A DNA stretch of 47,028 bases from JAICLV01 sp036380925 (GTDB taxonomy: Bacteria > Actinomycetota > Actinomycetes > Acidothermales > Acidothermaceae), in NCBI GenBank assembly GCA_036380925.1, contig DASVDW010000018.1, positions 1 to 47,028 on the forward strand, given 5' to 3'. Positions 1 to 8,698 of the stretch are shown here, piece after piece. A program made the position numbers and the translations under genes. Positions within the stretch are counted from its first letter, which is position 1. Each line of letters begins with the position of its first letter. Below the pieces are notes generated by a model, which saw only the letters and a list, made by a program, of their open reading frames with translations, made no database searches and was not told where the DNA came from.

Positions 1-624
1 GACGTCGCGGTGGCCGACGACACCGAGGTCGCGCTGCTCGGCGCGTTTGACGGAGGTCCCGGCATCGTCGTCATCGCCGGCACCGGCTCCAACGCGTTCG
101 GCCGCGACGCGCGCGGCCGCGCGGCTCGTGTCGGCGGCCACGGGTTTCTGCTCGGCGACGAGGGCAGTGCCTACTCGATTGCCGCCGCCGCGTTACGCGC
201 CGCGCTGCGCTCGCACGACGGCGTCGGCCCGAAAAGCTCACCACTCGAGGACGCCGTGACCGGCGTGTATGGGCTCGACTTCGACGCGATCGTGCGGCTC
301 GTGCACAGCAACCCCGCCGACCGGCAGCTGGTCGCCCGCGCGGCCCGCGTCGTCATGGAACTCGACGACCCGCTGATGCGCGAGATCCTGGACGACGCGG
401 CGCAAGCGCTCGTCACCATGGCGCTTGCGCTGCGGTCGAGGCTCGGCGACGACTTGCCCGTCGCCATGCACGGCGGCATTTTCCAGAACTCGCGGATGCG
501 GGAAGCCTTCGTCGCCGCGACCGGCGCTGTCGAGCCGGTGAAATCGCCGGAGTTCGGTGCGCTGCACTTGCTCACGGCCATGGGTGGCGCAATTCGTCGT
601 GATGAAGGGTGGGCTTCGACATGA
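1..624 (+). CDS. N-acetylglucosamine/N-acetylmuramate kinase, BadF/BadG family (5' partial)
   Basis: The reading frame is open from base 1, so the N-terminal lobe, with its phosphate-1 motif, lies outside the window. The visible part has the ASKHA-fold features of the BadF/BadG sugar-kinase branch: GTGSNAFG near the start, then GGHGFLLGDEGSAY, and a C-terminal HGGIFQNS motif. The family phosphorylates GlcNAc at C6 with ATP in the cytoplasm. Some members (MurK type) also accept MurNAc, which would fit the nearby murQ. The stop overlaps the next gene's ATG (ATGA at 621-624), so the two are translationally coupled. Family is clear; substrate is inferred from nagA, murQ and the SIS gene. An N-acetylglucosamine-only kinase is equally possible. 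Confidence 0.85.
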   Translation, partial: DVAVADDTEVALLGAFDGGPGIVVIAGTGSNAFGRDARGRAARVGGHGFLLGDEGSAYSIAAAALRAALRSHDGVGPKSSPLEDAVTGVYGLDFDAIVRLVHSNPADRQLVARAARVVMELDDPLMREILDDAAQALVTMALALRSRLGDDLPVAMHGGIFQNSRMREAFVAATGAVEPVKSPEFGALHLLTAMGGAIRRDEGWAST

Positions 625-1682
625 GCGCGGCTTCAACCGCCGGTGGTGGCGCGCCCGGCGCGCTGATGGCAAGTGAGATCGCCGAGCAGCCAGCCGTGTT
701 GGCCCGGATTCTCGGTGAAGGCCTGGCTGGAATCCGCGCCACGGCGTCCGAGATATCAGCGCGAGCGCCGCGGTTCGCGCTGCTCGCCGCGCGCGGCACC
801 AGCGACCACGCCGCGCTGTATGCGAAGTACCTGTTCGAAATTGCGCTGGGCTGGCCGGCCGGGCTGGCGTCGCCGTCGACGATGACGACGTACGGCGCGC
901 GGCCAAATCTGCGCGATGTGCTGTTCGTCGCGGTGAGCCAGTCGGGCGGGTCGCCCGACCTGGTCGGGTCATTGACGACGGCGCGGGAGTGCGGCGCGTT
1001 GACGTTGGCGGTGACCAACGCGCCAGAGTCGCCATTGGCGGCCGCGGCGCAGTTGCACATCGACGTGTTGGCCGGCCCGGAGAAGGCCGTGGCGGCGACG
1101 AAGAGCTACACCGCGCAGCTGTTGTCGCTCTACCTGTTGGTCGACGCCCTGCGCGGGGGACAGGGCGCCGACGGAGGCGTTGTCGACGCGGCGGCCAGCG
1201 TCGTCGGCAACGTCGAACCGGTGCGCGACGCCGCGCGCCGGCTCATCGACGTCGAACGCCTGGTCGTCACCGGTCGCGGGTACGCCTATCCGACCGCGCG
1301 CGAGGCCGCGTTGAAGCTGATGGAGACCAGTTACCTGTCGGCGCAACCGTTCTCTGCGGCCGACCTGTTGCACGGACCGATGGCGATGCTGCAAGGGGGC
1401 AGCGCGGTCATCGCGGTCGATCCCGGCGGGCGCAGCGGACAGGCCATCGAGCCGGTCATTGAGCGGCTGGTCGAGTTGGAGACCGACCTCACCATCGTCG
1501 GCCCCTCTGGCGGTGTCGCGCCGAGCGCGAAGCTTTTGCCGCTGCCGGCGGGAATTCCCGAGGAGCTCTCGCCGATCGTCGAGATCATCCCGCTGCAGAT
1601 GCTGGCCCGCGAGCTGTCAGTCGCCCACGGCCACGACCCCGACGCGCCGCGCGGGCTGCGCAAGGTGACCAAGACCTGGTAG
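621..1682 (+). CDS. SIS-domain sugar-phosphate isomerase/deaminase (GlmS-like without glutaminase domain)
   Basis: A 353-residue protein with two SIS domains and no N-terminal glutaminase domain. Visible motifs are ARGTSDHAA and VSQSGGSPD in the first SIS domain and GRGYAYPTAREAALKL in the second, ending with the DAPRGLRKVTKTW tail typical of GlmS-type isomerase halves. Lacking the ammonia-generating domain, such proteins usually run as glucosamine-6-phosphate deaminases (NagB-II/AgaS type), giving fructose-6-phosphate and ammonia. I chose ATG 621 because it forms an ATGA overlap with the kinase and has a GAAGGGTGGG ribosome site; a GTG at 609 is the alternative. It would be the last step of the amino-sugar route encoded in this island. 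Confidence 0.85.
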   Translation: MSAASTAGGGAPGALMASEIAEQPAVLARILGEGLAGIRATASEISARAPRFALLAARGTSDHAALYAKYLFEIALGWPAGLASPSTMTTYGARPNLRDVLFVAVSQSGGSPDLVGSLTTARECGALTLAVTNAPESPLAAAAQLHIDVLAGPEKAVAATKSYTAQLLSLYLLVDALRGGQGADGGVVDAAASVVGNVEPVRDAARRLIDVERLVVTGRGYAYPTAREAALKLMETSYLSAQPFSAADLLHGPMAMLQGGSAVIAVDPGGRSGQAIEPVIERLVELETDLTIVGPSGGVAPSAKLLPLPAGIPEELSPIVEIIPLQMLARELSVAHGHDPDAPRGLRKVTKTW

Positions 1683-1691
1683 GTCGACCAG

Positions 1692-1958
1692 CTACCGGCC
1701 GGTGCGCTCGCGGTGGCTGCAGCCTGGCCAGCAGCACGGACGGCGCTGGCCTTCTTCAAGTTCCTCCCGCGTGCGGCGAATGCGACGCTCGCGCGTCTTC
1801 TGCTGCTTCGCGTCCTCAACCCAGCAGATGAACTCGTTGCGGGCCAGCGGGGTGATGTCGTGCCATGCGTCGAGCGCGGTGGTGTTGGCGATCAGCGCCT
1901 CGAGCAGGTCAGCCGGAAGCTCATGCACGACACCGCCCGGCACCTGCCCATCGCTCAT
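1692..1958 (-). CDS. Small YdeI/OmpD-associated family protein
   Basis: An 88-residue protein of the small YdeI/OmpD-associated type common in actinobacteria. It has a helical LPADLLEALIANTTALDAWH segment followed by RNEFICWVEDAKQQKTRERRI and a cysteine-bearing tail, RRPCCWPGCSHR (residues about 72-83). The biochemical role is unknown; the domain is linked to bacteriocin or peptide protection in some bacteria, which cannot be transferred here with confidence. It converges on the SIS gene with a 9 bp gap and precedes nagA on the same strand by 55 bp. The tail cysteines could bind a metal or form a disulfide, but that is speculative. Confidence 0.7.
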   Translation of the reverse strand: MSDGQVPGGVVHELPADLLEALIANTTALDAWHDITPLARNEFICWVEDAKQQKTRERRIRRTREELEEGQRRPCCWPGCSHRERTGR

Positions 1959-2013
1959 GTGGCGAGCCTAGCCACCAGAGCCGGTCGTTGAAGGTGGCAG
2001 TTGCAAGCGGCAG

Positions 2014-3186
2014 TCACGCCGCCCGGTCTTCAGCGCGATACACCTCGACGCCGCCGATCCAGGTGCGCCGCGGCCGCAGCTCGTCGCTCCACCACACGAT
2101 GTCGGCCCGCGCGCCCGCGGCAAGCCGACCGAGGTCGGGCCGCTCCAGCACGTCGGCCGGAACCGTCGACGCCGCAGCCAACACCTCGGCCGCGCTCCGG
2201 CCGATGCCGGCCAGGTTGCGCACCGCCTGGTCGAGGAAAATCGCCGCGCCGGCAATGGTTCCGTCAAGGTTGCGAGCCAACGGCTCGTCGGGGGAGACCT
2301 GAATCTGCTGGCCGCCAAGCTCGTAAACGCCAGGCGGCATGCCGGCCGGCGCCACCGCGTCGGTCACCAATGCCACTCGCCCCGGCGCGGCGTTCAGCAC
2401 GATCGCGCAGGCCTCCGGCGAGACATGTTGGAAGTCGGCGATCAGCCCGATCGTGATCGCCGACTCGTACAACGCCTGGCCGGCGACGCCCGGCTCCCGG
2501 TGGCTGAAACCCCGTTGCGCGTTGAAGATGTGGGTGACCATGCGCGCGCCCGCCACCACCGCCTCATGCACCTGCGCCCCGGTCGCGTCGGAGTGACCGA
2601 CCGAAACGACGATGCCGGCCGCGCTGAGCCGGCGGATCGCGTCGATCGCGCCCGGAAGTTCGGGCGCCAACGTCAGCATGGTGATCTGCGCGCGCACCTG
2701 CGGGTCGTCGAGCAGCGCGTCCAGATTCGACGACGTCGGCGCGACCATGTACGACGTGTCGTGCACCCCGCGCCGCTCGGGCGAGATGAACGGGCCCTCG
2801 ACGTGCACACCGATCGGGTGCGCGCCGCCGGTCGCGTCGAGCCGTTTCCGCACCGCCGCGAAGCGGCGCAGTCCGGCCACCATCGCGTCGAGCGGATTCG
2901 TGATGAACGTGGGTTGAAACGCGGTGACCCCGAAGCCCGGCAGCGCGCGGCAGACCGTCTCCCACTCGTCGTCGCTCGCCTGGACGAAGTCGACGCCGAA
3001 GCAGCCGTTGATCTGGACGTCGATGAGGCCGGGCGACAACAGGCCGGTGTCGAGCGCGACGTGGTCTGGCGCCGGGGCGGGTCGGCCCTCCAGGACGTCG
3101 AGGATCACACCGCCTTCGACCACCAACGCGCCGGGCCCGCGGAGGGCGCCCTCGACCAAAAGCCGCGGTGCGGAGATGATGGCCAC
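2014..3186 (-). CDS. nagA: N-acetylglucosamine-6-phosphate deacetylase
   Basis: Cytoplasmic amidohydrolase that removes acetate from GlcNAc-6-P to give GlcN-6-P. Family landmarks are visible in order: HVEGPFISPERRGVHD with the metal-binding Glu, VSVGHSDAT, THIFNAQRGFSHREPG and LVTDAVAPAG with the catalytic Asp. The 390-residue length is normal. The start is a GTG at 3186 (protein beginning VAIISAPRLLVEG) preceded by AGGGGA; the open frame runs further upstream but is not family-like there. It is transcribed divergently from murQ across a 127 bp gap holding two DasR-like operators. Its product feeds the SIS-domain deaminase encoded nearby. Confidence 0.92.
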   Translation of the reverse strand: MAIISAPRLLVEGALRGPGALVVEGGVILDVLEGRPAPAPDHVALDTGLLSPGLIDVQINGCFGVDFVQASDDEWETVCRALPGFGVTAFQPTFITNPLDAMVAGLRRFAAVRKRLDATGGAHPIGVHVEGPFISPERRGVHDTSYMVAPTSSNLDALLDDPQVRAQITMLTLAPELPGAIDAIRRLSAAGIVVSVGHSDATGAQVHEAVVAGARMVTHIFNAQRGFSHREPGVAGQALYESAITIGLIADFQHVSPEACAIVLNAAPGRVALVTDAVAPAGMPPGVYELGGQQIQVSPDEPLARNLDGTIAGAAIFLDQAVRNLAGIGRSAAEVLAAASTVPADVLERPDLGRLAAGARADIVWWSDELRPRRTWIGGVEVYRAEDRAA

Positions 3187-3229
3187 GCGATGTCCCCTGA
3201 CTCTTGCCTGCCTGACTCCGTGCCGATTG

Positions 3230-3241
3230 TGGACTAGACCA
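3230..3241. promoter_or_regulatory. Putative DasR-type (dre-like) operator 1
   Basis: TGGACTAGACCA differs at one position from the dre core TGGTCTAGACCA recalled for the GntR-family amino-sugar repressor DasR. It lies 43 bp upstream of the nagA start in the divergent nagA-murQ gap. The match and its location between two amino-sugar genes support a regulatory site; the cognate regulator is not in the window. Confidence 0.6.
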
Positions 3242-3269
3242 ATCGCGGTGTCTACCCCGCGCCTTCGAT

Positions 3270-3281
3270 TGGTCCAGACCA
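3270..3281. promoter_or_regulatory. Putative DasR-type (dre-like) operator 2
   Basis: TGGTCCAGACCA, one mismatch from the dre core, sits 32 bp upstream of the murQ GTG start. Its flanks extend the dyad to TTGGTCCAGACCAA. Together with operator 1, centre spacing 40 bp, it would allow joint control of both divergent genes by GlcN-6-P-responsive DasR or a relative. Confidence 0.65.
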
Positions 3282-3313
3282 AAGCCAAGACGTTATCGAG
3301 GAGCGACCCACCG

Positions 3314-4237
3314 GTGCCCGATCCGGAGCAGACGTCCCTCGACGCCCTCCCGACGGAGGGCGCGCGAGCCGAACTCGCCGACCTCGACACCTGGCCGACG
3401 TCGCGGCTGGTCGGGCAATTCATCACCGATCACGACGCCGTCACCCGCGCGCTCACCGCCGCTGCCGGGCAGCTCGCGGCCGCCGCCGACCTGGTCGCCG
3501 CGCAACTGGCCAAGGGCGGCCGGCTCATCTACGCGGGCGCCGGCACCGGCGGGCGTCTCGCCGCGCTCGACGCCGCCGAAATCGGGCCGAGCTATGGACT
3601 GACCGGGCGGGTCGTGGTCGCGTTCGCGGGCGGCGTCGACGCGATGCTCGAGGGTCGCGAGTTCTACGAGGACGACGCGGGGCAGGGCGCCGCGGAACTG
3701 CGCGCGCTGGCGCCGACGTCCGACGACGTGGTGGTGGGTGTCAGCGCGAGCGGGCGGACTCCCTACGTGCTCGGCGCGGTCGAGGCGGCCGCCGCAGCGG
3801 GCGCGCCCACGGTCGCCCTGGTGTGCGCCCCTGGCGCGCCGTTGGCGGCGCTCGCCGACCTCGCGGTCGAGATCGACACCGGCGCGGAGATGGTCAGTGG
3901 CTCGACCCGGTTGAAGGCCGGGGCCGCGCAAAAGGTGGCGCTCAACACGCTGTCGACGATCGCGATGGTCCGGCTCGGCCGAACATTCGGGAACCTGATG
4001 GTCGACGTCGTCGCGGACAACGCCAAGCTACGCCGCCGCGCGGTGCGCGCCGTGGCCCAAGCCACCGGCGTCGGCGACACCGCCGCCGCGGCCGCGCTCG
4101 ACGCTGCCGGGGGCGACGCCAAGGCGGCGATCGTGTCGCTGCTGGCTGGCGTGCCACCGGACCGCGCGAAGGAGGCGTTGGTTGCGGCCCGGGGCCGAAT
4201 TCGGGTCGCGCTGGGTCTTGCCGGGAACCCGGATTGA
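3314..4237 (+). CDS. murQ: N-acetylmuramic acid 6-phosphate etherase
   Basis: SIS-fold lyase that splits the D-lactyl ether of MurNAc-6-P to give GlcNAc-6-P and lactate during peptidoglycan recycling. Visible motifs: YAGAGTGGRLAALDAAEIGP (residues about 73-92, with the active-site Glu of DAAE), GVSASGRTPY, and the strongly conserved SGSTRLKAGAAQKVALN followed by FGNLMVDV. The 307-residue length matches the family. GTG 3314 is chosen because GAGGAG lies at 3298-3303; the frame continues upstream through the operator region and is not coding there. Its product is the substrate of the divergently encoded NagA. No anhydro-MurNAc kinase gene is seen, so MurNAc-6-P probably comes from the sugar kinase at the window start. 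Confidence 0.93.
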   Translation: MPDPEQTSLDALPTEGARAELADLDTWPTSRLVGQFITDHDAVTRALTAAAGQLAAAADLVAAQLAKGGRLIYAGAGTGGRLAALDAAEIGPSYGLTGRVVVAFAGGVDAMLEGREFYEDDAGQGAAELRALAPTSDDVVVGVSASGRTPYVLGAVEAAAAAGAPTVALVCAPGAPLAALADLAVEIDTGAEMVSGSTRLKAGAAQKVALNTLSTIAMVRLGRTFGNLMVDVVADNAKLRRRAVRAVAQATGVGDTAAAAALDAAGGDAKAAIVSLLAGVPPDRAKEALVAARGRIRVALGLAGNPD

Positions 4238-4294
4238 TGGCACGCTCCGTACTGCACCCGTTAATCCGCCCGTCCGTCCCAGGAGCCCCCCACC

Positions 4295-5386
<1,092 letters not shown>

Positions 5387-5424
5387 GCGGCCTCGGTTCC
5401 ACTGCGTTCAAGTCCCGCGCTCCG

Positions 5425-6939
5425 GTGCCAGACCTGGCTGACCTCGTCCGTCGGCACACCGACCTAGGTGAGCGCGAGCTTGACTGGCTGCACCTGCTTG
5501 TCGGCGAATGGCAGCTCCTCGCGGATCTGTCGTTCGCCGACTTGCTGTTGTGGGTGCGGGCGGTCGGCCCTGGCCCCGGCGGCTTCGTGGCGGTGGCGCA
5601 GATCCGGCCGGTCACCTCGCAGACGGCGTACGTCGAAGACAAGGTCGGCCAGCTGATCCTTGAGGGAAAGCGGCTGCTGGTCGACCGGGCGTGGCACGAG
5701 GGACGCATCGCCCGCGAAGGGGATCCGGAGTGGGGCGAGGGCATCCCGGTTCGCGAGGAGACCATCCCGGTTCGTTTCGACGGCCGGGTCATCGCCGTCG
5801 TGGCGCGGCACACCAACCTCGCCACGGCGCGCACGCCGAGCCGGCTGGAACTCACCTATCTCGCGAGCGCGGCGGATCTGGCCACCATGGTCGCGGAGGG
5901 CAGGTTCCCGTTTCCGGGTGGCGCCGCTGACTCCGACGCGTCACCGCGCGCCGGCGACGGCCTGCTGCGGCTCGACGCCGACGGCAGGGTGGCGTACGCG
6001 AGCCCGAACGCCGTGTCGGCGTATCGCCGGCTTGGGCTTGCCGGCGACGTCGTCGGCCTGCACCTCGGTGAGACGACCGCGCGGCTCGCGCCGCCGGGTG
6101 GACTCGTCGACGAGCCGATTTCCTGGCTGGTGAGCGGGCTGTCCGGTCGGGAGGCCGAGGTCGAGGTGGAGGCGCGCGGCGTCGTCGTCCGGCTGCGCAG
6201 CATCCCGCTGCTGCCCGGTGGCAACCGGGTCGGCACGCTCGTCTTGCTGCGCGACGTCACCGAGTTGCGGCGTGGGGAACGCGCGCTGATCAGCAAGGAC
6301 GCGACGATCCGCGAGATTCACCATCGGGTGAAGAACAACCTGCAGACCGTCGCCGCCTTGTTGCGACTCCAGGCTCGCCGCCTCGACGTGCCGGAGGGGC
6401 GCGCGGCGTTGGAGGAGGCGGTGCGACGGGTCCGCGCGATCGCCGTCGTCCATGACACGCTCGCGCAAACCGCCGACGGCCCGGTCGACTTCGATGAGAT
6501 CGCCGACAGCCTGATCGCCATGGTCGCCGACCTGGCCGGCGCGGAGCTGTCGGCCGACCCGGTGGTGCCGCGGCGGGTCGGGTCGTTCGGCCAGCTGCCG
6601 TCGACGATCGCGACGCCGCTGTCACTGGTGTTGACCGAGTTGCTGCAAAACGCTCTGGAGCACGGCTTGCGCGGGCGCGACGGCCGAGTCGAGGTCGCGG
6701 TGCGCAGACGGCGCGGCGCGGCCGAGGAAGGCCAGGAGATAGAGATCGAGGTCGCCGACGACGGCGCCGGCTTGCCAGCCGGATTCTCGCTGGCTGAATC
6801 CCCCCGACTCGGGCTGCAAATCGTGCGGACGCTGGTGGAGGGCGACCTGCGCGGGCGCATCGAGTTGAGGGCCCGCGCGGACGGCGGCACCTCGGCGAGG
6901 TTGCGGATTCCGGTGCCAGGCGGGGATCCGCCGGGGTAG
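5425..6939 (+). CDS. pdtaS: Sensor histidine kinase, PdtaS type
   Basis: A soluble 504-residue kinase. An N-terminal GAF-like domain (about 1-150, LVGEWQLLADLSFADLLLWV) is followed by a PAS-like domain (about 170-285, LRLDADGRVAYASPNAVSAY). The HisKA_2 box IREIHHRVKNNLQTVAALLR carries the phospho-acceptor His near residue 299. The HATPase_c domain has LTELLQNALEHG and DDGAGLPAGF. The layout and N-terminus agree closely with M. tuberculosis PdtaS (Rv3220c), which phosphorylates the ANTAR-domain antiterminator PdtaR. As in that organism, whiB1 is the convergent neighbour. No pdtaR is in the window. No transmembrane segment is seen. The start is GTG 5425 with a weak ribosome site. Confidence 0.9.
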   Translation: MPDLADLVRRHTDLGERELDWLHLLVGEWQLLADLSFADLLLWVRAVGPGPGGFVAVAQIRPVTSQTAYVEDKVGQLILEGKRLLVDRAWHEGRIAREGDPEWGEGIPVREETIPVRFDGRVIAVVARHTNLATARTPSRLELTYLASAADLATMVAEGRFPFPGGAADSDASPRAGDGLLRLDADGRVAYASPNAVSAYRRLGLAGDVVGLHLGETTARLAPPGGLVDEPISWLVSGLSGREAEVEVEARGVVVRLRSIPLLPGGNRVGTLVLLRDVTELRRGERALISKDATIREIHHRVKNNLQTVAALLRLQARRLDVPEGRAALEEAVRRVRAIAVVHDTLAQTADGPVDFDEIADSLIAMVADLAGAELSADPVVPRRVGSFGQLPSTIATPLSLVLTELLQNALEHGLRGRDGRVEVAVRRRRGAAEEGQEIEIEVADDGAGLPAGFSLAESPRLGLQIVRTLVEGDLRGRIELRARADGGTSARLRIPVPGGDPPG

Positions 6940-6947
6940 CGGGCCGG

Positions 6948-7199
6948 CTAGACGGTCTGCGGCCGCAACCGGGCGCCGCGCCGCTTCAGCGCGCGCCGCT
7001 CGTCTTCAGACAGACCACCCCACACGCCGGCGTCCTGGCCGGTCTCGAGCGCCCACGTGATACAGGCGTCGGCCACCTCGCAACGGCGGCAGACCGCTTT
7101 GGCCTGCTCGATTTGCAGAAGGGCCGGACCGGTGTTGCCGATCGGGAAGAAGAGCTCGGGGTCTTCGTCTCGGCAAGCAGCGCGGTGGCGCCAGTCCAT
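6948..7199 (-). CDS. whiB1: WhiB-family iron-sulfur transcription factor WhiB1
   Basis: An 83-residue Wbl protein. Four cluster-ligand cysteines are at 9, 37, 40 and 46 (C-x27-CxxC-x5-C), followed by the GVWGG turn at 58-62 and a basic C-terminus, RRALKRRGARLR. The start MDWRHRAACRDEDPELFFP matches WhiB1 rather than other Wbl paralogues. WhiB1 holds a 4Fe-4S cluster that reacts with nitric oxide and binds the primary sigma factor; it is essential in mycobacteria. ATG 7199 has GAGGAG upstream. It converges on pdtaS with an 8 bp gap and has a long upstream region with several dyads, suggesting complex control. Confidence 0.93.
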   Translation of the reverse strand: MDWRHRAACRDEDPELFFPIGNTGPALLQIEQAKAVCRRCEVADACITWALETGQDAGVWGGLSEDERRALKRRGARLRPQTV

Positions 7200-7224
7200 C
7201 GTGGTCCATCTCCTCGTGCGGTCG

Positions 7225-7241
7225 GCGGGGGCTGTCCCCGC
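7225..7241 (-). promoter_or_regulatory. Small hairpin in whiB1 leader
   Basis: Perfect 6 bp arms GCGGGG and CCCCGC around a 5-base loop, ending 26 bp before the whiB1 start codon. It would form in the whiB1 5' untranslated RNA just ahead of the ribosome site. The function is unknown. Confidence 0.4.
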
Positions 7242-7333
7242 TCCTGTCCTACTGTGCGGTCCGTGCTCGGGGTCGCCGGGCGGCCCACAGGGTGTTTCGG
7301 CCCATCGGGGACACAGCGTGCCCCTTCAGCGAC

Positions 7334-7377
7334 CGGTTCACTCGTGTTCAACGGTCATATCTTGTGAACCGATTCAC
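7334..7377. repeat. Cluster of GTGAA/TTCAC inverted repeats upstream of whiB1
   Basis: CGGTTCAC at 7334-7341 and GTGAACCG at 7364-7371 form a perfect 8 bp inverted repeat with a 22 bp spacer. The right arm is also part of a second, compact dyad, GTGAACCGATTCAC (7364-7377). This nesting of three half-sites about 135-180 bp upstream of whiB1 looks like a cooperative operator. No regulator can be named. Confidence 0.5.
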
Positions 7378-7471
7378 GAGCCGCTGCGAGCTTGATCGCC
7401 CACGACCGAGGCCGCGGGTGCTGCTCAAGGCGATCAGCGGGGACGTCACTCTGCCCACAAAAATCGCGAGC

Positions 7472-7499
7472 CGATCATGACCACTGCCGCGATCATGAC
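7472..7499. repeat. Tandem direct repeat CGATCATGAC
   Basis: The 10-mer CGATCATGAC occurs at 7472-7481 and again at 7490-7499, an 18 bp period with an 8 bp spacer. Two exact copies in an AT-richer non-coding stretch suggest paired protein-binding half-sites. Whether they serve whiB1 is unknown. Confidence 0.4.
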
Positions 7500-7664
7500 A
7501 CGTCTCGCAAAGCCGCGCCTTGACTTAATCAGCCTGCCGCGCGTACCGCAAGAGTGGGCGGCCGAGAATTTGCTGATATGTCGCTGTGGGATCGCACACA
7601 CACGGCGGAAACCGGGCACTTTGTAGCTGTTTGCGGCAAATATCCCGGTTTGGTGCGGTGAGAC

Positions 7665-8636
7665 TCAGCAGACTACCGCAAGCGCGTCCGGCACGCTGTG
7701 CAGGGCCGCGGTCAAGCACTCCCCGAGGTATTCGCCGTCGACCTGCACCGCGATCGGCCGCCGGGCGCGGAACTTCAGCCGCGCCTGGTCGTGTCGCGAC
7801 ACCACCGCGCGGCCACGTGGCGCCCGGCCGGTGAAGAGCCGGCGCACGGTCAGCGCCGTCGTCGCCAGTCGAAGGCTGCGCAACGCGAACACGTCCAGGC
7901 CGGTGTCGAACGACGCCTCCGGCGTGGGCTCAAGAGGCCGGTCCCCGAAGTACGTCCACGGCGTCGTGTTCGTGATCACCGCGAGGAACAGTCGCTTCCT
8001 GGACGACGCGCTGTCGTCGTCCGCCTGGGTTCGTTCGAGCGTGAGCGCGGGATGCCGCCGGTCGGTGCGGCCGAGTTGGGCGAGCGTCGTCCGCAGAAAA
8101 AGGCCTGGGGTCGCCCGCGCGCCCTCGGCCCTTTGACGTTCGACGGCGGACACCACCTCGGCGTCGAGCCCGAGCCCTACGCAGAACGTGAACCACCGGC
8201 GCAGCGAGCGGACGTCGGAGCCGCCGCTGATGACGTCGGCCTCGAGCAGGCCGAGGCCGATCCGGCGCTCCCTGCCGGCGCGCAGTCGCTCGATGACCGT
8301 GCCGGTCGCCTCGATCGGCTCGGTCGGCAAGCCGAGCGCCCGCGCGAACACGTTGGCGTTGCCCCCAGGGACGACCGCCAGTCGCGGCAGGTCGTCGCCG
8401 GGCCCGTCGCGCAGCAAGCCGTTGACCACCTCGTTCACGGTGCCGTCGCCGCCGACCGCGACCACCAGGTCGAATCCGTCGGCGCGGGCCTGGGCGGCCA
8501 GGTCTGCCGCGTGCCCGCGCCCCGCCGTCTCGACGATGTCGATCTTCAACTCGCTGCCCAACGCCCGGACGATGACGTCGCGGGTGCGCGAACTCATGGA
8601 GGTGGCGTTGGGGTTGGTGACCGCCAGCGCTCGCAC
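7665..8636 (-). CDS. Diacylglycerol/sphingosine kinase-family lipid kinase
   Basis: A 323-residue protein of the DAGK catalytic family. It starts RALAVTNPNATS, carries the nucleotide-binding VAVGGDGTVNEVVNGLL loop (about 70-86) and has the PGGNANVFARALG motif that follows it in bacterial lipid kinases. It probably phosphorylates a diacylglycerol-like lipid at the inner membrane face. The gene matches, from memory, the position and orientation of Rv3218 next to whiB1. I chose GTG 8636 because the protein then begins at the family N-terminus; a GTG at 8663 adds nine residues. Neither has a strong ribosome site. The substrate is not determined. Confidence 0.8.
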   Translation of the reverse strand: MRALAVTNPNATSMSSRTRDVIVRALGSELKIDIVETAGRGHAADLAAQARADGFDLVVAVGGDGTVNEVVNGLLRDGPGDDLPRLAVVPGGNANVFARALGLPTEPIEATGTVIERLRAGRERRIGLGLLEADVISGGSDVRSLRRWFTFCVGLGLDAEVVSAVERQRAEGARATPGLFLRTTLAQLGRTDRRHPALTLERTQADDDSASSRKRLFLAVITNTTPWTYFGDRPLEPTPEASFDTGLDVFALRSLRLATTALTVRRLFTGRAPRGRAVVSRHDQARLKFRARRPIAVQVDGEYLGECLTAALHSVPDALAVVC

Positions 8637-8698
8637 TCCCGAAGGGTACGCCCGCGCGATCACGGCGGAGCGAGCCGCCCGCCGATTAGGCTGGGCGG

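Larger units (their letters stand above)
7200..7664. other. Long non-coding interval upstream of whiB1 and downstream of the lipid kinase
   Basis: 465 bp with no convincing gene. It carries the whiB1 promoter and leader (minus strand) and the 3' flank of the lipid-kinase gene. Visible structure comprises a leader hairpin (7225-7241), a cluster of TTCAC/GTGAA dyads (7334-7377) and a tandem 10-mer (7472-7499). The segment 7442-7660 is visibly more AT-rich than its surroundings. I cannot place a -10/-35 pair with confidence. Confidence 0.6.

Noticed and set aside
1678..1700. CTGGT/ACCAG repeat at the SIS gene stop, examined as a third DasR-like site
   Set aside because: The centre does not match the dre core and it overlaps coding sequence between convergent genes, where an operator is unlikely.
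7525..7719. A 64-codon minus-strand open frame downstream of the lipid kinase
   Set aside because: It overlaps the 3' end of the lipid-kinase gene in another frame and has no ribosome site or recognisable sequence.
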